Assembly (NCBI GenBank): GCA_023412435.1
Contig: JAEYNS010000214.1
Location: 1-8,193, forward strand
DNA length: 8,193 nucleotides
Source of the DNA: Actinomycetes bacterium
Lineage (GTDB): Bacteria > Actinomycetota > Actinomycetes > Propionibacteriales > Propionibacteriaceae
Direction: 5' to 3'
The stretch's first letter is position 1, and every line of letters begins with the position of its first letter. The notes beneath the pieces were generated by a model. The model saw nothing but the letters and a program-made list of their open reading frames with translations. It was not told where the DNA came from and did not search any database. This document shows, piece by piece, positions 1 through 5,958 of this stretch. Made by a program: the position numbers and the translations under genes.

Positions 1-94
1 CGGCGCCCGCCGATTGCCGGGCAGTCTAGCGAGCCGGCGGGCGGCGACCCGGGGTCGAGACATGGCGCCGGGCCCGGGCGCGGAGCCGCCCCGA

Positions 95-100
95 TAGGGT
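95..100 (+). promoter_or_regulatory. -10 box (TAGGGT) of the AEC transporter gene
   Basis: TAGGGT fits the actinobacterial -10 pattern TANNNT and ends 9 nt before the ATG at 110. Transcription would begin at about 106-107, giving a leader of only 3-4 nt. There is no purine-rich Shine-Dalgarno sequence in the preceding 20 nt, which agrees with leaderless or near-leaderless initiation. No recognisable -35 box lies 16-18 nt upstream. This is inference from position and sequence only. Confidence 0.35.
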
Positions 101-109
101 CGATCCGCC

Positions 110-1030
110 ATGCTCGACATCCTCACCGGCATCGCCGTCATCGCCCTGGCCGTTGTGGGCGGTTACGTCACGGCGCGATCGGGCGTCCTCGGTGACAGGG
201 CGGTGCCGGTGCTGTCGAGGTTGACCTTCCACGTGCTGGCCCCGTTCCTGCTGTTCTCCGTCCTCGCCACCGCCGACGTGGCGGAGCTCTTCTCGTCGCT
301 GCTGCCGGTCTCGGCGATCACCGCTGTGGCCATCATGGGCGGGTTCACCGGCGTCGCGGTGCTGGTCTGGCGCCGTGACCTCGGCAGGGCTGTGATCGGT
401 GCGCTCTGCTCGGGCTACGTCAACGCCAACAACATCGGCATCCCGATCGCGTTCTACATGCTGGGCGACGCCGCCTTCGCCGGACCCATCGTGCTGCTGC
501 AACTGCTGGTGTTCGCGCCGATCGCGCTGGCCCTCCTCGACGCCGGGGTCAACGCCAAGGTCTCGGCCCACGGCATCCTGCGCTCCAGCGTGAGCAACCC
601 GATCATCCTCGCCTCGCTGGCCGGATTGCTGGTCGCGCTCGCAGGTCTCGACCTGCCGCCGGTCGTGCTGAACCCGATCGATACGATCGGCCACGCCGCC
701 GTCCCCGTGATCCTGATCTCGTTCGGCATGTCGCTCGCCGGCCAGCGCGTCCTCGAGCCGGGCTCGGGACGAAGGGACGTGATCCTGGCCAGCGTCCTCA
801 AGCTCGCGGTGATGCCGGTGGTCGCCTACCTCGTGGGCAGGTTCGGGTTCGGGTTGACCGATCACGCGTTGTACGCGGTCACGGTGCTCGGCGCGCTGCC
901 CACCGCCCAGAACGTCTTCGTCTACGCCCAGCGCTACGGCGTCGGTGAGACCCTCGCCCGCGACACCGCCTTCATCACCACCCTCGCCTCGCTGCCGCTG
1001 CTGTTCGGCATCGCCATCGTGCTCGGCTGA
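110..1030 (+). CDS. AEC family (auxin efflux carrier-like) transporter
   Basis: This is an integral membrane protein of 306 residues, the usual length for bacterial AEC (Mem_trans, PF03547) permeases. I see about ten hydrophobic segments, near residues 4-23, 36-54, 66-87, 95-117, 124-145, 160-178, 190-212, 222-245, 250-272 and 286-304. Family signatures are the polar break NANNIGIP (105-112), the repeat-2 entry SNPIILA (162-168) and LPTAQNVFVYAQRY (263-276). These discontinuous-helix motifs match the bile-acid/AEC transporter fold. Known bacterial members carry organic acids such as malate or malonate, but the substrate cannot be read from the sequence. The ATG at 110 has no Shine-Dalgarno sequence and a -10-like box just upstream, so leaderless translation is likely. 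The next gene starts 144 bp downstream with its own promoter, so co-transcription is not implied. The family call is firm; the substrate is unknown. Confidence 0.9.
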   Translation: MLDILTGIAVIALAVVGGYVTARSGVLGDRAVPVLSRLTFHVLAPFLLFSVLATADVAELFSSLLPVSAITAVAIMGGFTGVAVLVWRRDLGRAVIGALCSGYVNANNIGIPIAFYMLGDAAFAGPIVLLQLLVFAPIALALLDAGVNAKVSAHGILRSSVSNPIILASLAGLLVALAGLDLPPVVLNPIDTIGHAAVPVILISFGMSLAGQRVLEPGSGRRDVILASVLKLAVMPVVAYLVGRFGFGLTDHALYAVTVLGALPTAQNVFVYAQRYGVGETLARDTAFITTLASLPLLFGIAIVLG

Positions 1031-1065
1031 CCTCGCCGACGCGCTTCCAGACCCGCCCCGGGCGA

Positions 1066-1094
1066 TGGACGCACCCTGCGGTCAGGGCTACCAT
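1066..1094 (+). promoter_or_regulatory. Predicted promoter of the cellobiose phosphorylase gene
   Basis: A -35-like TGGACG (1066-1071, four of six matches to TTGACA) is followed by a 17-nt spacer and a -10-like TACCAT (1089-1094). The transcription start would fall near 1100-1101, leaving a leader of about 75 nt before the ATG at 1175. That start point lies at the centre of the palindrome at 1094-1107. The ideal spacing and the coincidence with the operator make this the best-formed promoter in the window. It is a prediction only. Confidence 0.55.
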
Positions 1095-1107
1095 GAGAGC
1101 GCTTCCA
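1094..1107. promoter_or_regulatory. CelR/CebR-like LacI-family operator
   Basis: TGAGAGCGCTTCCA differs at two positions from TGGGAGCGCTCCCA, the operator recognised by the actinobacterial cellobiose repressors CelR (Thermobifida fusca) and CebR (Streptomyces). It has the central AGCGCT core and five of seven symmetric pairs. One further matching pair outside (A1093/T1108) extends it to 16 bp. It begins at the last base of the predicted -10 box and covers the predicted transcription start, the classic position for steric repression. The downstream gene is a cellobiose phosphorylase, so site and gene function agree. In the known systems cellobiose releases the repressor; the same response is inferred here. 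No repressor gene is in the window. Confidence 0.65.
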
Positions 1108-1162
1108 TCGTGACGCGCCGGCGCGTCCTCACGAGTGTCGGGGAGCGCCGCTTCGCCGAGTT

Positions 1163-1168
1163 GAGAGG
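1163..1168 (+). promoter_or_regulatory. Ribosome binding site (GAGAGG) of the phosphorylase gene
   Basis: GAGAGG lies 6 nt before the ATG at 1175 and is a good Shine-Dalgarno match. It fixes the start codon. With the predicted promoter it gives this gene a conventional leader, unlike several neighbours. Confidence 0.65.
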
Positions 1169-1174
1169 CAACAC

Positions 1175-3649
1175 ATGCAGTACGGCCACTTCGATGACGC
1201 CGCCCGCGAGTACGTCATCAATACGCCGCACACCCCCTACCCGTGGATCAACTACCTGGGGTCGGAACGCTTCTTCTCGCTGCTCTCCCACCTCGGCGGT
1301 GGCTACAGCTTCTACCGCGACGCCCGGATGCGCCGGCTGACCCGGTACCGCTACAACAACATCCCCACCGACGCCGGCGGCCGCTACCTGTTCGTCAACG
1401 ACGGCGGCGATGTCTGGACGCCGACCTGGCTGCCGGTGCGCGCCGACCTGGACCACTTCGAAGCGCGCCACGGCATGGGCTACTCGACGATCACCGGTGA
1501 GCGCGGCGGCCTGCGGGTGACGACCACCTATCTGGTGCCGCTCGGCGAGGACGCCGAGGTGCAACGGGTGACCGTCACGAACACGAGCGAGGCCGCGAAG
1601 TCGGTCTCCCTGTTCTCCTTCGTCGAGTTCGCGCTGTGGAATGCGCACGACGACCAGACGAACTACCAGCGGAACCTGTCGATCGGCGAGGTCGAGGTCG
1701 AGCAGACCACCCCGTCCGGCGGGTCGGCGATCTACCACCGCACCGAGTACCGGGAGCGGCGCAACCACTACGCGGTGTTCGCCGTGAACGAGCCGGCAGC
1801 CGGATTCGACACCGACCGGGACACCTTCCTGGGCGGCCCGTTCAACAGCTTCGCCGACGCGGCGGTCCCCCACTCGGGGCGCTCCGCCAACTCGGTCGCG
1901 TCCGGCTGGTACCCGATCGGCTCGCACTCGATCGCACTCGACCTGCAGCCCGGCGAGAGCCGCGACCTCGTGTTCGTGCTGGGCTACCTGGAGAACGACC
2001 AGGAAGCGAAGTGGGCCGACGAGGCGCACCAGGTGATCAACAAGACCGGAGCCCACGCCCTGCTCGCCCGGTTCGCCTCCCCGGCCGACGTGGACGCCGC
2101 GCTCGCCCGGCTGGCGGAGTACTGGCGCGACCTGCTGTCGACCTTCACCGTCGAGTCCACCGACGACAAGCTCGACCGGATGGTCAACACCTGGAACCAG
2201 TACCAGTGCATGGTGACCTTCAACATGTCCCGGTCTGCCTCCTACTTCGAGACCGGGATCGGCCGCGGGATGGGCTTCCGCGACTCCAACCAGGACCTGC
2301 TCGGCTTCGTCCACCTCGTACCGGAGCGGGCCAGGGAGCGGATCATCGATATCGCGTCGACCCAGTTCCCCGACGGCAGCGCGTACCACCAGTACCAGCC
2401 GCTGACCAAGCGCGGCAACAACGACATCGGCTCGGGGTTCAACGATGACCCGATGTGGCTGGTGGGCGGCGTCGCCGGATACCTGAAGGAGACCGGCGAC
2501 TACTCGATCCTCGACGAACCGGTGCCCTTCGACAACGAGCCCGGCACCGAGGTGCCGCTGTGGGAACACCTCACCCGCTCCTTCGAGTTCGTCCTGTCCC
2601 ATCTCGGCCCGCACGGCCTGCCGCTGATCGGCAGGGCGGACTGGAACGACTGCCTCAACCTCAACTGCTTTTCCACCGAGCCCGGGGAACCCTTCCAGAC
2701 CACCGAGAACAAGGCCGGCGGGGTGGCCGAGTCGGTCTTCATCGCCGCCCAGTTCGTGCTGTACGGCGCCGACTACGCCGCGATCGCACGGCGCCGCGGC
2801 CTGACCCACATCGCCGAGCGCGCCGAGGCCGCGGTCGCAGCGATGCGCGCGGCCACGCTCAGCCATGGCTGGGACGGCGACTGGTTCCTGCGCGCCTACG
2901 ACTTCTTCGGTAACCCCGTCGGCACCCACGCCGACACCGAGGGCAGGATCTGGATCGAACCCCAGGGGTTCGCGGTGCTGGCCGGGATCGGCGTCGGCGA
3001 CGGCCCCGACGACACCTCCGCCCCGGCGATCAGGGCGCTCGACTCGGTGCGTGAGCTGCTCGGTACGCCGCACGGCCTCGTCCTGCAGTACCCGGCGTAC
3101 ACCACCTACCGGGTCGAGCTCGGCGAGGTGTCCACCTATCCCCCGGGCTACAAGGAGAACGGCGGCATCTTCTGCCACAACAACCCGTGGGTGATCATCG
3201 CCGAGACTGTGGTCGGCCGCGGCGACGTCGCCTTCGACTACTACCGGCGGATCGCCCCCGCCTACCGGGAGGCGATCAGCGACGTCCACCGGCTCGAGCC
3301 GTACGTCTACGCCCAGATGATCGCCGGCAAGGAGGCGGTCAGGGCGGGCGAGGCGAAGAACTCCTGGCTCACCGGGACAGCCGCCTGGAACTTCGTCGCC
3401 GTCTCGCAGTACCTGCTGGGGGTGCGTCCGGACTTCGACCACCTCGTGGTCGATCCGCAACTCGGCCCCGACGTGCCGTCCTTCACGGTGACCCGCAAGG
3501 TGCGGGGCGCCACGTACACGATCAGGGTCAGCAACTCCGGGGTTCGTGGACGTCGGGCCAGCCTTGTGGTCGACGGTCGTCCGGTGGAAGGCAACCGGGT
3601 GCCGTACGCCCCCGCGGGCAGCGAGGTGCTGGTAGAGGCCACCCTGTAG
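1175..3649 (+). CDS. cbp: Cellobiose phosphorylase (GH94)
   Basis: This enzyme is predicted to convert cellobiose and phosphate into alpha-D-glucose 1-phosphate and glucose in the cytoplasm (EC 2.4.1.20). It has 824 residues, close to the roughly 820 of characterised cellobiose phosphorylases. The order is an N-terminal beta-sandwich (about 1-290), a helical linker, an (alpha/alpha)6 barrel (about 320-750) and a short C-terminal beta region. Visible active-site motifs are R353 to D374, including [12 protein letters not shown] (363-374); [10 protein letters not shown] (486-495), whose D492 is the expected general acid; the phosphate-site CHNNPW with H668; and SWLTGTAAW with T733-G734. No key residue appears missing. 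The start is supported by GAGAGG 6 nt upstream. Regulation is likely by a cellobiose-responsive LacI-type repressor at the operator at 1094-1107. Cellodextrin phosphorylase is usually much longer, and chitobiose phosphorylase is less likely given the operator and the DWNDCLNLN sequence. No transporter or beta-glucosidase gene is adjacent. Confidence 0.93.
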   Translation: MQYGHFDDAAREYVINTPHTPYPWINYLGSERFFSLLSHLGGGYSFYRDARMRRLTRYRYNNIPTDAGGRYLFVNDGGDVWTPTWLPVRADLDHFEARHGMGYSTITGERGGLRVTTTYLVPLGEDAEVQRVTVTNTSEAAKSVSLFSFVEFALWNAHDDQTNYQRNLSIGEVEVEQTTPSGGSAIYHRTEYRERRNHYAVFAVNEPAAGFDTDRDTFLGGPFNSFADAAVPHSGRSANSVASGWYPIGSHSIALDLQPGESRDLVFVLGYLENDQEAKWADEAHQVINKTGAHALLARFASPADVDAALARLAEYWRDLLSTFTVESTDDKLDRMVNTWNQYQCMVTFNMSRSASYFETGIGRGMGFRDSNQDLLGFVHLVPERARERIIDIASTQFPDGSAYHQYQPLTKRGNNDIGSGFNDDPMWLVGGVAGYLKETGDYSILDEPVPFDNEPGTEVPLWEHLTRSFEFVLSHLGPHGLPLIGRADWNDCLNLNCFSTEPGEPFQTTENKAGGVAESVFIAAQFVLYGADYAAIARRRGLTHIAERAEAAVAAMRAATLSHGWDGDWFLRAYDFFGNPVGTHADTEGRIWIEPQGFAVLAGIGVGDGPDDTSAPAIRALDSVRELLGTPHGLVLQYPAYTTYRVELGEVSTYPPGYKENGGIFCHNNPWVIIAETVVGRGDVAFDYYRRIAPAYREAISDVHRLEPYVYAQMIAGKEAVRAGEAKNSWLTGTAAWNFVAVSQYLLGVRPDFDHLVVDPQLGPDVPSFTVTRKVRGATYTIRVSNSGVRGRRASLVVDGRPVEGNRVPYAPAGSEVLVEATL

Positions 3650-3698
3650 CCCACCGGCTGGTTACCTCCTCCGCGGGAACCCCCCCGGGGCTGAGACG

Positions 3699-3720
3699 GG
3701 TCGCGGCGCGCTTCGCGACC
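3699..3720. terminator. Hairpin between convergent genes
   Basis: GGTCGCG (3699-3705) and CGCGACC (3714-3720) form a perfect 7-bp stem around an 8-nt loop. The hairpin sits between the phosphorylase stop (3649) and the stop of the convergent VOC-fold gene (3725), so it could serve both strands. There is no T-tract, which is common for actinobacterial hairpins of this kind. Termination is therefore inferred from position and stem stability only. Confidence 0.45.
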
Positions 3721-3724
3721 GCGG

Positions 3725-4615
3725 TCAGGCGAACGCGGCGATCTCGATCTTCCTCATGTCGAGCATCTTCTGGTAGCCGCCCGGGACGTTGATCAGCTCG
3801 TTCAGGTCGGCCGGCACCACCTGCCAGCTCACCCCGAACCTGTCGACGCACCAGCCGCACTGCTCCGCCTCGGGGACGGCGCTCAGCCAGCCCCAATACC
3901 GGTCGATCTCGGCCTGGTCGGCGCACTCCACCATCAGCGAGACCCCCGGGGTGAAGGTGAAGTCCTGCGGCACGCCGGAATCCATCAGGACAACCCAGTC
4001 GTCCCCCAGCGCGAACTCGGAGAACATCAGGCTCCCCGCCGTCGCCGGGCCGGTGTCACCGGGGTAGGTGGCGGTCGTGCCGACCCGGCCGCCGAAGACC
4101 TCGGAGTAGAACCCAAGGGCCTCCCCCGCCCGGTTCTGCACGGGTCCGCCGAACAGCAGGCATGCGATCAGGTTCGGACGGGGTTCACCCTCGGGGTCGG
4201 TGAGGATCAGTTGCCAGCTGACGCCGTAGCGGTCCTGCACCCAGCCGTAGCGTCGGCTGAACGGGTACTCGTCCAGCGCCATCAACTCGGTGCCACCCTC
4301 GGACAGCCCGGCCCACACGGCGTCGAGGTGCTCGCGTGCTGCGGGGTCACGCGACGGGTCGAAGTTCACCATCAGCGAGATCGAGGGGTTCGGCCGGAAC
4401 TGCGGCCCGGCGTTGATACCGACCAGCCGGACGCCCGCGATCTCGAACTCGACCGCCAGCGCCTGCCCGGCGAACTCCTGCTGGAAGTCGGGCAGCCCGT
4501 GCGTCGGGTAGTGCTGGGTGTCAAGGATGCGGGCGTCGGGGAACACCGAGCAGTAGAACTCCGCCGCTTCCGCGGCGGTGTGGTCGAACCACAGGCTGGG
4601 GACGATGCGCTGCAT
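3725..4615 (-). CDS. Tandem-domain PhnB-like VOC-fold protein
   Basis: This is a soluble protein of 296 residues built from two copies of the PhnB-like VOC domain, also annotated as 3-demethylubiquinone-9 3-methyltransferase-like (PF06983). Domain 1 covers about residues 3-138 and domain 2 about 147-270. The paired signature YGWVQDRYGVSWQL (123-136) and CGWCVDRFGVSWQV (253-266) shows the duplication directly, as does the FYCSVFPDA (20-28) / FYSEVFGG (169-176) pair. Despite the family name, such proteins are not shown to be methyltransferases. VOC folds include glyoxalase, dioxygenase and antibiotic-binding proteins, and no specific substrate can be assigned. The ATG at 4615 is fixed by GGAAAGG 7 nt upstream. 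The gene appears to be a single transcription unit, convergent with the phosphorylase gene. The family call is firm and the function unknown. Confidence 0.88.
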   Translation of the reverse strand: MQRIVPSLWFDHTAAEAAEFYCSVFPDARILDTQHYPTHGLPDFQQEFAGQALAVEFEIAGVRLVGINAGPQFRPNPSISLMVNFDPSRDPAAREHLDAVWAGLSEGGTELMALDEYPFSRRYGWVQDRYGVSWQLILTDPEGEPRPNLIACLLFGGPVQNRAGEALGFYSEVFGGRVGTTATYPGDTGPATAGSLMFSEFALGDDWVVLMDSGVPQDFTFTPGVSLMVECADQAEIDRYWGWLSAVPEAEQCGWCVDRFGVSWQVVPADLNELINVPGGYQKMLDMRKIEIAAFA

Positions 4616-4622
4616 CTCGCGA

Positions 4623-4629
4623 CCTTTCC
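4623..4629 (-). promoter_or_regulatory. Ribosome binding site (GGAAAGG) of the VOC-fold gene
   Basis: On the minus strand GGAAAGG lies 7 nt before the ATG at 4615. It is one of the strongest Shine-Dalgarno sequences in the window and supports that start over any downstream alternative. Confidence 0.65.
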
Positions 4630-4669
4630 GGTGGCACCGTCACCCGGCCCGGCGGCGGCTGATCCCCCG

Positions 4670-4685
4670 ACTGTACGCACGTGCG
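4670..4685 (-). promoter_or_regulatory. Possible -10 box with adjoining 10-bp palindrome upstream of the VOC-fold gene
   Basis: On the minus strand TACAGT (4675-4670) fits the TANNNT -10 pattern and would give a leader of about 50 nt. Directly upstream, 4676-4685 is the perfect palindrome CGCACGTGCG, which would occupy the spacer between -35 and -10, a common operator position. No good -35 box is seen at the right distance. Short GC-rich palindromes arise by chance in such genomes, so this is tentative. Confidence 0.25.
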
Positions 4686-4711
4686 GTGACAGGGGCGAGA
4701 CCCGTTGATGC

Positions 4712-4725
4712 CCGCCTGGGGGCGG
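4712..4725 (-). terminator. Weak hairpin after the DUF202 operon
   Basis: CCGCC (4712-4716) and GGCGG (4721-4725) pair around a 4-nt loop, 17 nt past the stop of the second DUF202 gene. A second small hairpin, GCTGA-GGC-TCAGC (4734-4746), overlaps that stop codon. Together they may end the operon before the VOC-fold promoter. The stems are only 5 bp and have no T-tract. Confidence 0.25.
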
Positions 4726-4741
4726 ACATGCAGGCTGAGGC

Positions 4742-5074
4742 TCAGCTCGAGGACACGTACAACGCGGCCATCAGCCCGACGACGAGGGTCGTGACGGTGA
4801 GCAGGAAGGCCGGCGCCCCCACGCCCGCCAGACGGCCCACCGATCCGTCCGACCGCCTGGTCGCACGGTAGCGTCGGTCGGCGACGAGGTAGGACGCGCC
4901 GGCGAGCAGCACGCCGCCGACCCCGATGGCGGCGGCTGCGGGGCCATAGCTCCCCAGCGTGAGGCGGACGGCCACCGCACTGGCCAGGGCCAGCGACAGC
5001 GCGGTCCGCCGCCACGCCAGCAGAGTCCGCTCCGGCTGCAACCCCGGCCCCCGGCCGGGTGGGACGTCGCTCAC
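4742..5074 (-). CDS. DUF202 family membrane protein, second gene of the pair
   Basis: This is a small inner-membrane protein of 110 residues and unknown function. The DUF202 (PF02656) signature is GLQPERTLLAWRRTALSLAL (residues 11-30), with the conserved ERTxLAWxRT core. Three hydrophobic segments lie near residues 23-40, 46-64 and 87-107, with a basic loop at 67-74 between the second and third. The GTG start overlaps the TGA stop of the upstream DUF202 gene as GTGA (5074-5071), and no Shine-Dalgarno sequence precedes it, so translation is probably coupled. A longer reading from further upstream would run inside the first gene out of frame and lacks hydrophobic or family character. The arrangement resembles the paired yidG/yidH genes of Enterobacteria. 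Nothing in the sequence suggests catalysis. Confidence 0.82.
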   Translation of the reverse strand: MSDVPPGRGPGLQPERTLLAWRRTALSLALASAVAVRLTLGSYGPAAAAIGVGGVLLAGASYLVADRRYRATRRSDGSVGRLAGVGAPAFLLTVTTLVVGLMAALYVSSS

Positions 5075-5421
5075 CAGGCCAGGCCGAGGAGCACGAGGAC
5101 CACCCCGGCCACCACGCCGACAGTGAGGGCGAGACCCGGCGACCCGGGGAGCGGCTGCCCGAGCCGCATCGCGGACTCTGTACGCCACCACCCCGCCCAC
5201 GCCTGGACGGTGGCGACCAGCCCGAGCCCCACGAACACCAGCGCCGCAGCCAACCTGAAGCCGGCGTGCTCAGGCACCTCGAGGGCGTGCAGCGCAACAC
5301 CGGCCGCTAGCAACGCGAGGCCGGTCCTGATCCAGGCCAGGAAGGTGCGCTCATTGGCCAGGCTGAACCGCGGGTCGGGCTCGTCGCCCCGTCCATACAC
5401 TCCGCGCGGGAACCTGGTCAC
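5071..5421 (-). CDS. DUF202 (YidH-like) family membrane protein, first gene of the pair
   Basis: This is a small membrane protein of 116 residues, the typical length of YidH-like DUF202 proteins. The family signature RFSLANERTFLAWIRTGLAL covers residues 18-37. Hydrophobic segments lie near 27-47, 57-76 and 97-115. The frame stays open far upstream, but the region before 5421 runs into the divergent DUF1304 gene and has no membrane or family character. The GTG at 5421 is therefore preferred; it also has TAGGTT ending 7 nt upstream, fitting leaderless initiation. The gene overlaps its downstream DUF202 partner by 4 bp (GTGA), which strongly suggests one operon and perhaps a heteromeric membrane complex (inference). 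The biochemical function of the family is unknown. Confidence 0.83.
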   Translation of the reverse strand: MTRFPRGVYGRGDEPDPRFSLANERTFLAWIRTGLALLAAGVALHALEVPEHAGFRLAAALVFVGLGLVATVQAWAGWWRTESAMRLGQPLPGSPGLALTVGVVAGVVLVLLGLAW

Positions 5422-5428
5422 GGAAGCC

Positions 5429-5434
5429 AACCTA
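5429..5434 (-). promoter_or_regulatory. -10 box (TAGGTT) of the DUF202 operon
   Basis: On the minus strand TAGGTT matches TANNNT and ends 7 nt before the GTG at 5421. Transcription would start at or within 1-2 nt of that codon, giving a leaderless mRNA. No Shine-Dalgarno sequence is present. A GGCTTCCG copy lies immediately after the box and another 28 bp further upstream. Confidence 0.4.
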
Positions 5435-5482
5435 GCCCCAGACCGCTCCGGAAGCCTGCGGGCGGGCGCCACCACCCGGCGC

Positions 5483-5488
5483 GATACT
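5483..5488 (+). promoter_or_regulatory. -10 box (GATACT) of the DUF1304 gene
   Basis: GATACT differs from the TANNNT form only in the first base and ends 5 nt before the ATG at 5494. The expected start of transcription is therefore the A of the ATG itself. There is no Shine-Dalgarno sequence, so a leaderless mRNA is likely. No clear -35 box is seen. Confidence 0.4.
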
Positions 5489-5493
5489 GAGCC

Positions 5494-5868
5494 ATGAACC
5501 TCGTCACGCAGGTCTTCGCGGTGGTGGCCATCCTGTTCCACGCAGCAGCGTTCGTGATGGAGAGCGTGCTGTTCCACCGTCCCGGGGTACAGGCGCTGCT
5601 GCTCGGCAAGCCGGATCCGGCACCTGGCGTGCGGCTGTGGGCGTTCAACCAGGGTTTCTACAACCTCTTCCTCGCGGCGGGGCCCGCTGCCGGACTGATC
5701 GCTCACCATGCCGGCCACCCCGAGGTCGGACGGGCACTGGTGGTCTACGGCTGCGCCTTCATGGCGGGCTGCGGAATCGTCCTGTTCTGCTCGAACCGCA
5801 GGCTGTGGCGCGGGGTGCTCGGCCAGAGCGGCCCGCCGCTGATCGCCCTGCTCGCGGCGCTCCTCTGA
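5494..5868 (+). CDS. DUF1304 family membrane protein
   Basis: This is a 124-residue integral membrane protein of unknown function, the normal length for DUF1304 (PF06993). It has four hydrophobic segments, near residues 4-22, 50-70, 78-99 and 110-124. Family-typical features are FVMESVLFHRPGV (20-32) at the end of helix 1, with conserved E23, the central FNQGFYNLFLAAG (51-63), and QSGPPLIALL (111-120) at the start of the last helix. The ATG at 5494 is placed by the -10 box 5 nt upstream. The gene diverges from the DUF202 operon across a 72-bp gap, so the two units may share control. A hairpin follows the stop codon. No catalytic motif is visible. The family assignment is confident. Confidence 0.88.
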   Translation: MNLVTQVFAVVAILFHAAAFVMESVLFHRPGVQALLLGKPDPAPGVRLWAFNQGFYNLFLAAGPAAGLIAHHAGHPEVGRALVVYGCAFMAGCGIVLFCSNRRLWRGVLGQSGPPLIALLAALL

Positions 5869-5871
5869 CGC

Positions 5872-5889
5872 CGCCGGCTTGTCCCGGCG
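5872..5889 (+). terminator. Hairpin after the DUF1304 gene
   Basis: CGCCGG (5872-5877) and CCGGCG (5884-5889) form a perfect 6-bp stem around a 6-nt loop, starting 3 nt after the stop codon at 5868. There is no T-tract. It is probably a terminator or an mRNA 3'-end stabiliser, inferred from position. Confidence 0.4.
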
Positions 5890-5921
5890 TGCGGTCGCCG
5901 TCGCGGGGAGCGCCGTGACGC

Positions 5922-5946
5922 TGGCCGCCCGATGGCATGGCGGCCA
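5922..5946. promoter_or_regulatory. 8-bp inverted repeat abutting the dehydrogenase promoter
   Basis: TGGCCGCC (5922-5929) and GGCGGCCA (5939-5946) are perfect inverted arms separated by 9 nt, so the arm centres are 17 bp apart. The right arm ends at the base before the predicted -10 box TACGTT, so a bound dimer would cover the -35 to -10 region of the leaderless promoter. This looks like an operator for a regulator of the downstream gene. It could instead be a second terminator hairpin for the DUF1304 gene, since the 8-bp stem would also fold in RNA. I do not recognise the regulator family. Confidence 0.35.
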
Positions 5947-5952
5947 TACGTT
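5947..5952 (+). promoter_or_regulatory. -10 box (TACGTT) of the dehydrogenase gene
   Basis: TACGTT fits TANNNT and ends 6 nt before the ATG at 5959, so the expected transcription start is the A of that ATG. No Shine-Dalgarno sequence is present. This supports a leaderless mRNA and argues against the in-frame ATG at 5932, which lies upstream of the box. Confidence 0.45.
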
Positions 5953-5958
5953 GGTCCC

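Noticed and set aside
63..81. GC-rich palindrome CCGGGCCCGG (68-77) as a regulatory site or terminator
   Set aside because: It is only G and C, its flanks do not extend the symmetry, and no gene end can be seen before it. Such words are expected by chance at this base composition.
26..865. 279-codon open frame on the minus strand antisense to the AEC transporter gene
   Set aside because: The product is dominated by His, Arg, Asp, Glu and Gln of low complexity with no recognisable fold; it mirrors the hydrophobic codons of the real gene.
1636..2448. 270-codon open frame on the plus strand within the phosphorylase gene
   Set aside because: It is an Arg/Pro-rich frame-shifted shadow of the phosphorylase, which is intact across the whole stretch.
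1088..3460. Very long open frame of 790 codons on the minus strand, antisense to the phosphorylase gene
   Set aside because: Its product is rich in Arg, Gly, Val and Asp with no domain or motif. It is the usual antisense shadow of a GC-rich gene, while the plus strand encodes a complete GH94 enzyme with all active-site motifs.
3661..3724. Possible TPP riboswitch, because GGGGCTGAGACGGG contains the conserved CTGAGA
   Set aside because: The rest of the aptamer is missing. There is no ACCTGATC...GG.TAAT.CC.GCG..GGGA element downstream, the segment lies between two convergent stop codons, and no thiamine gene is near.
4875..5200. Longer version of the second DUF202 protein starting at 5200
   Set aside because: The additional N-terminal residues are Arg/Gly/Pro-rich and lie out of frame inside the first DUF202 gene. 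The GTG at 5074 overlaps the upstream stop codon and starts just before the family signature.
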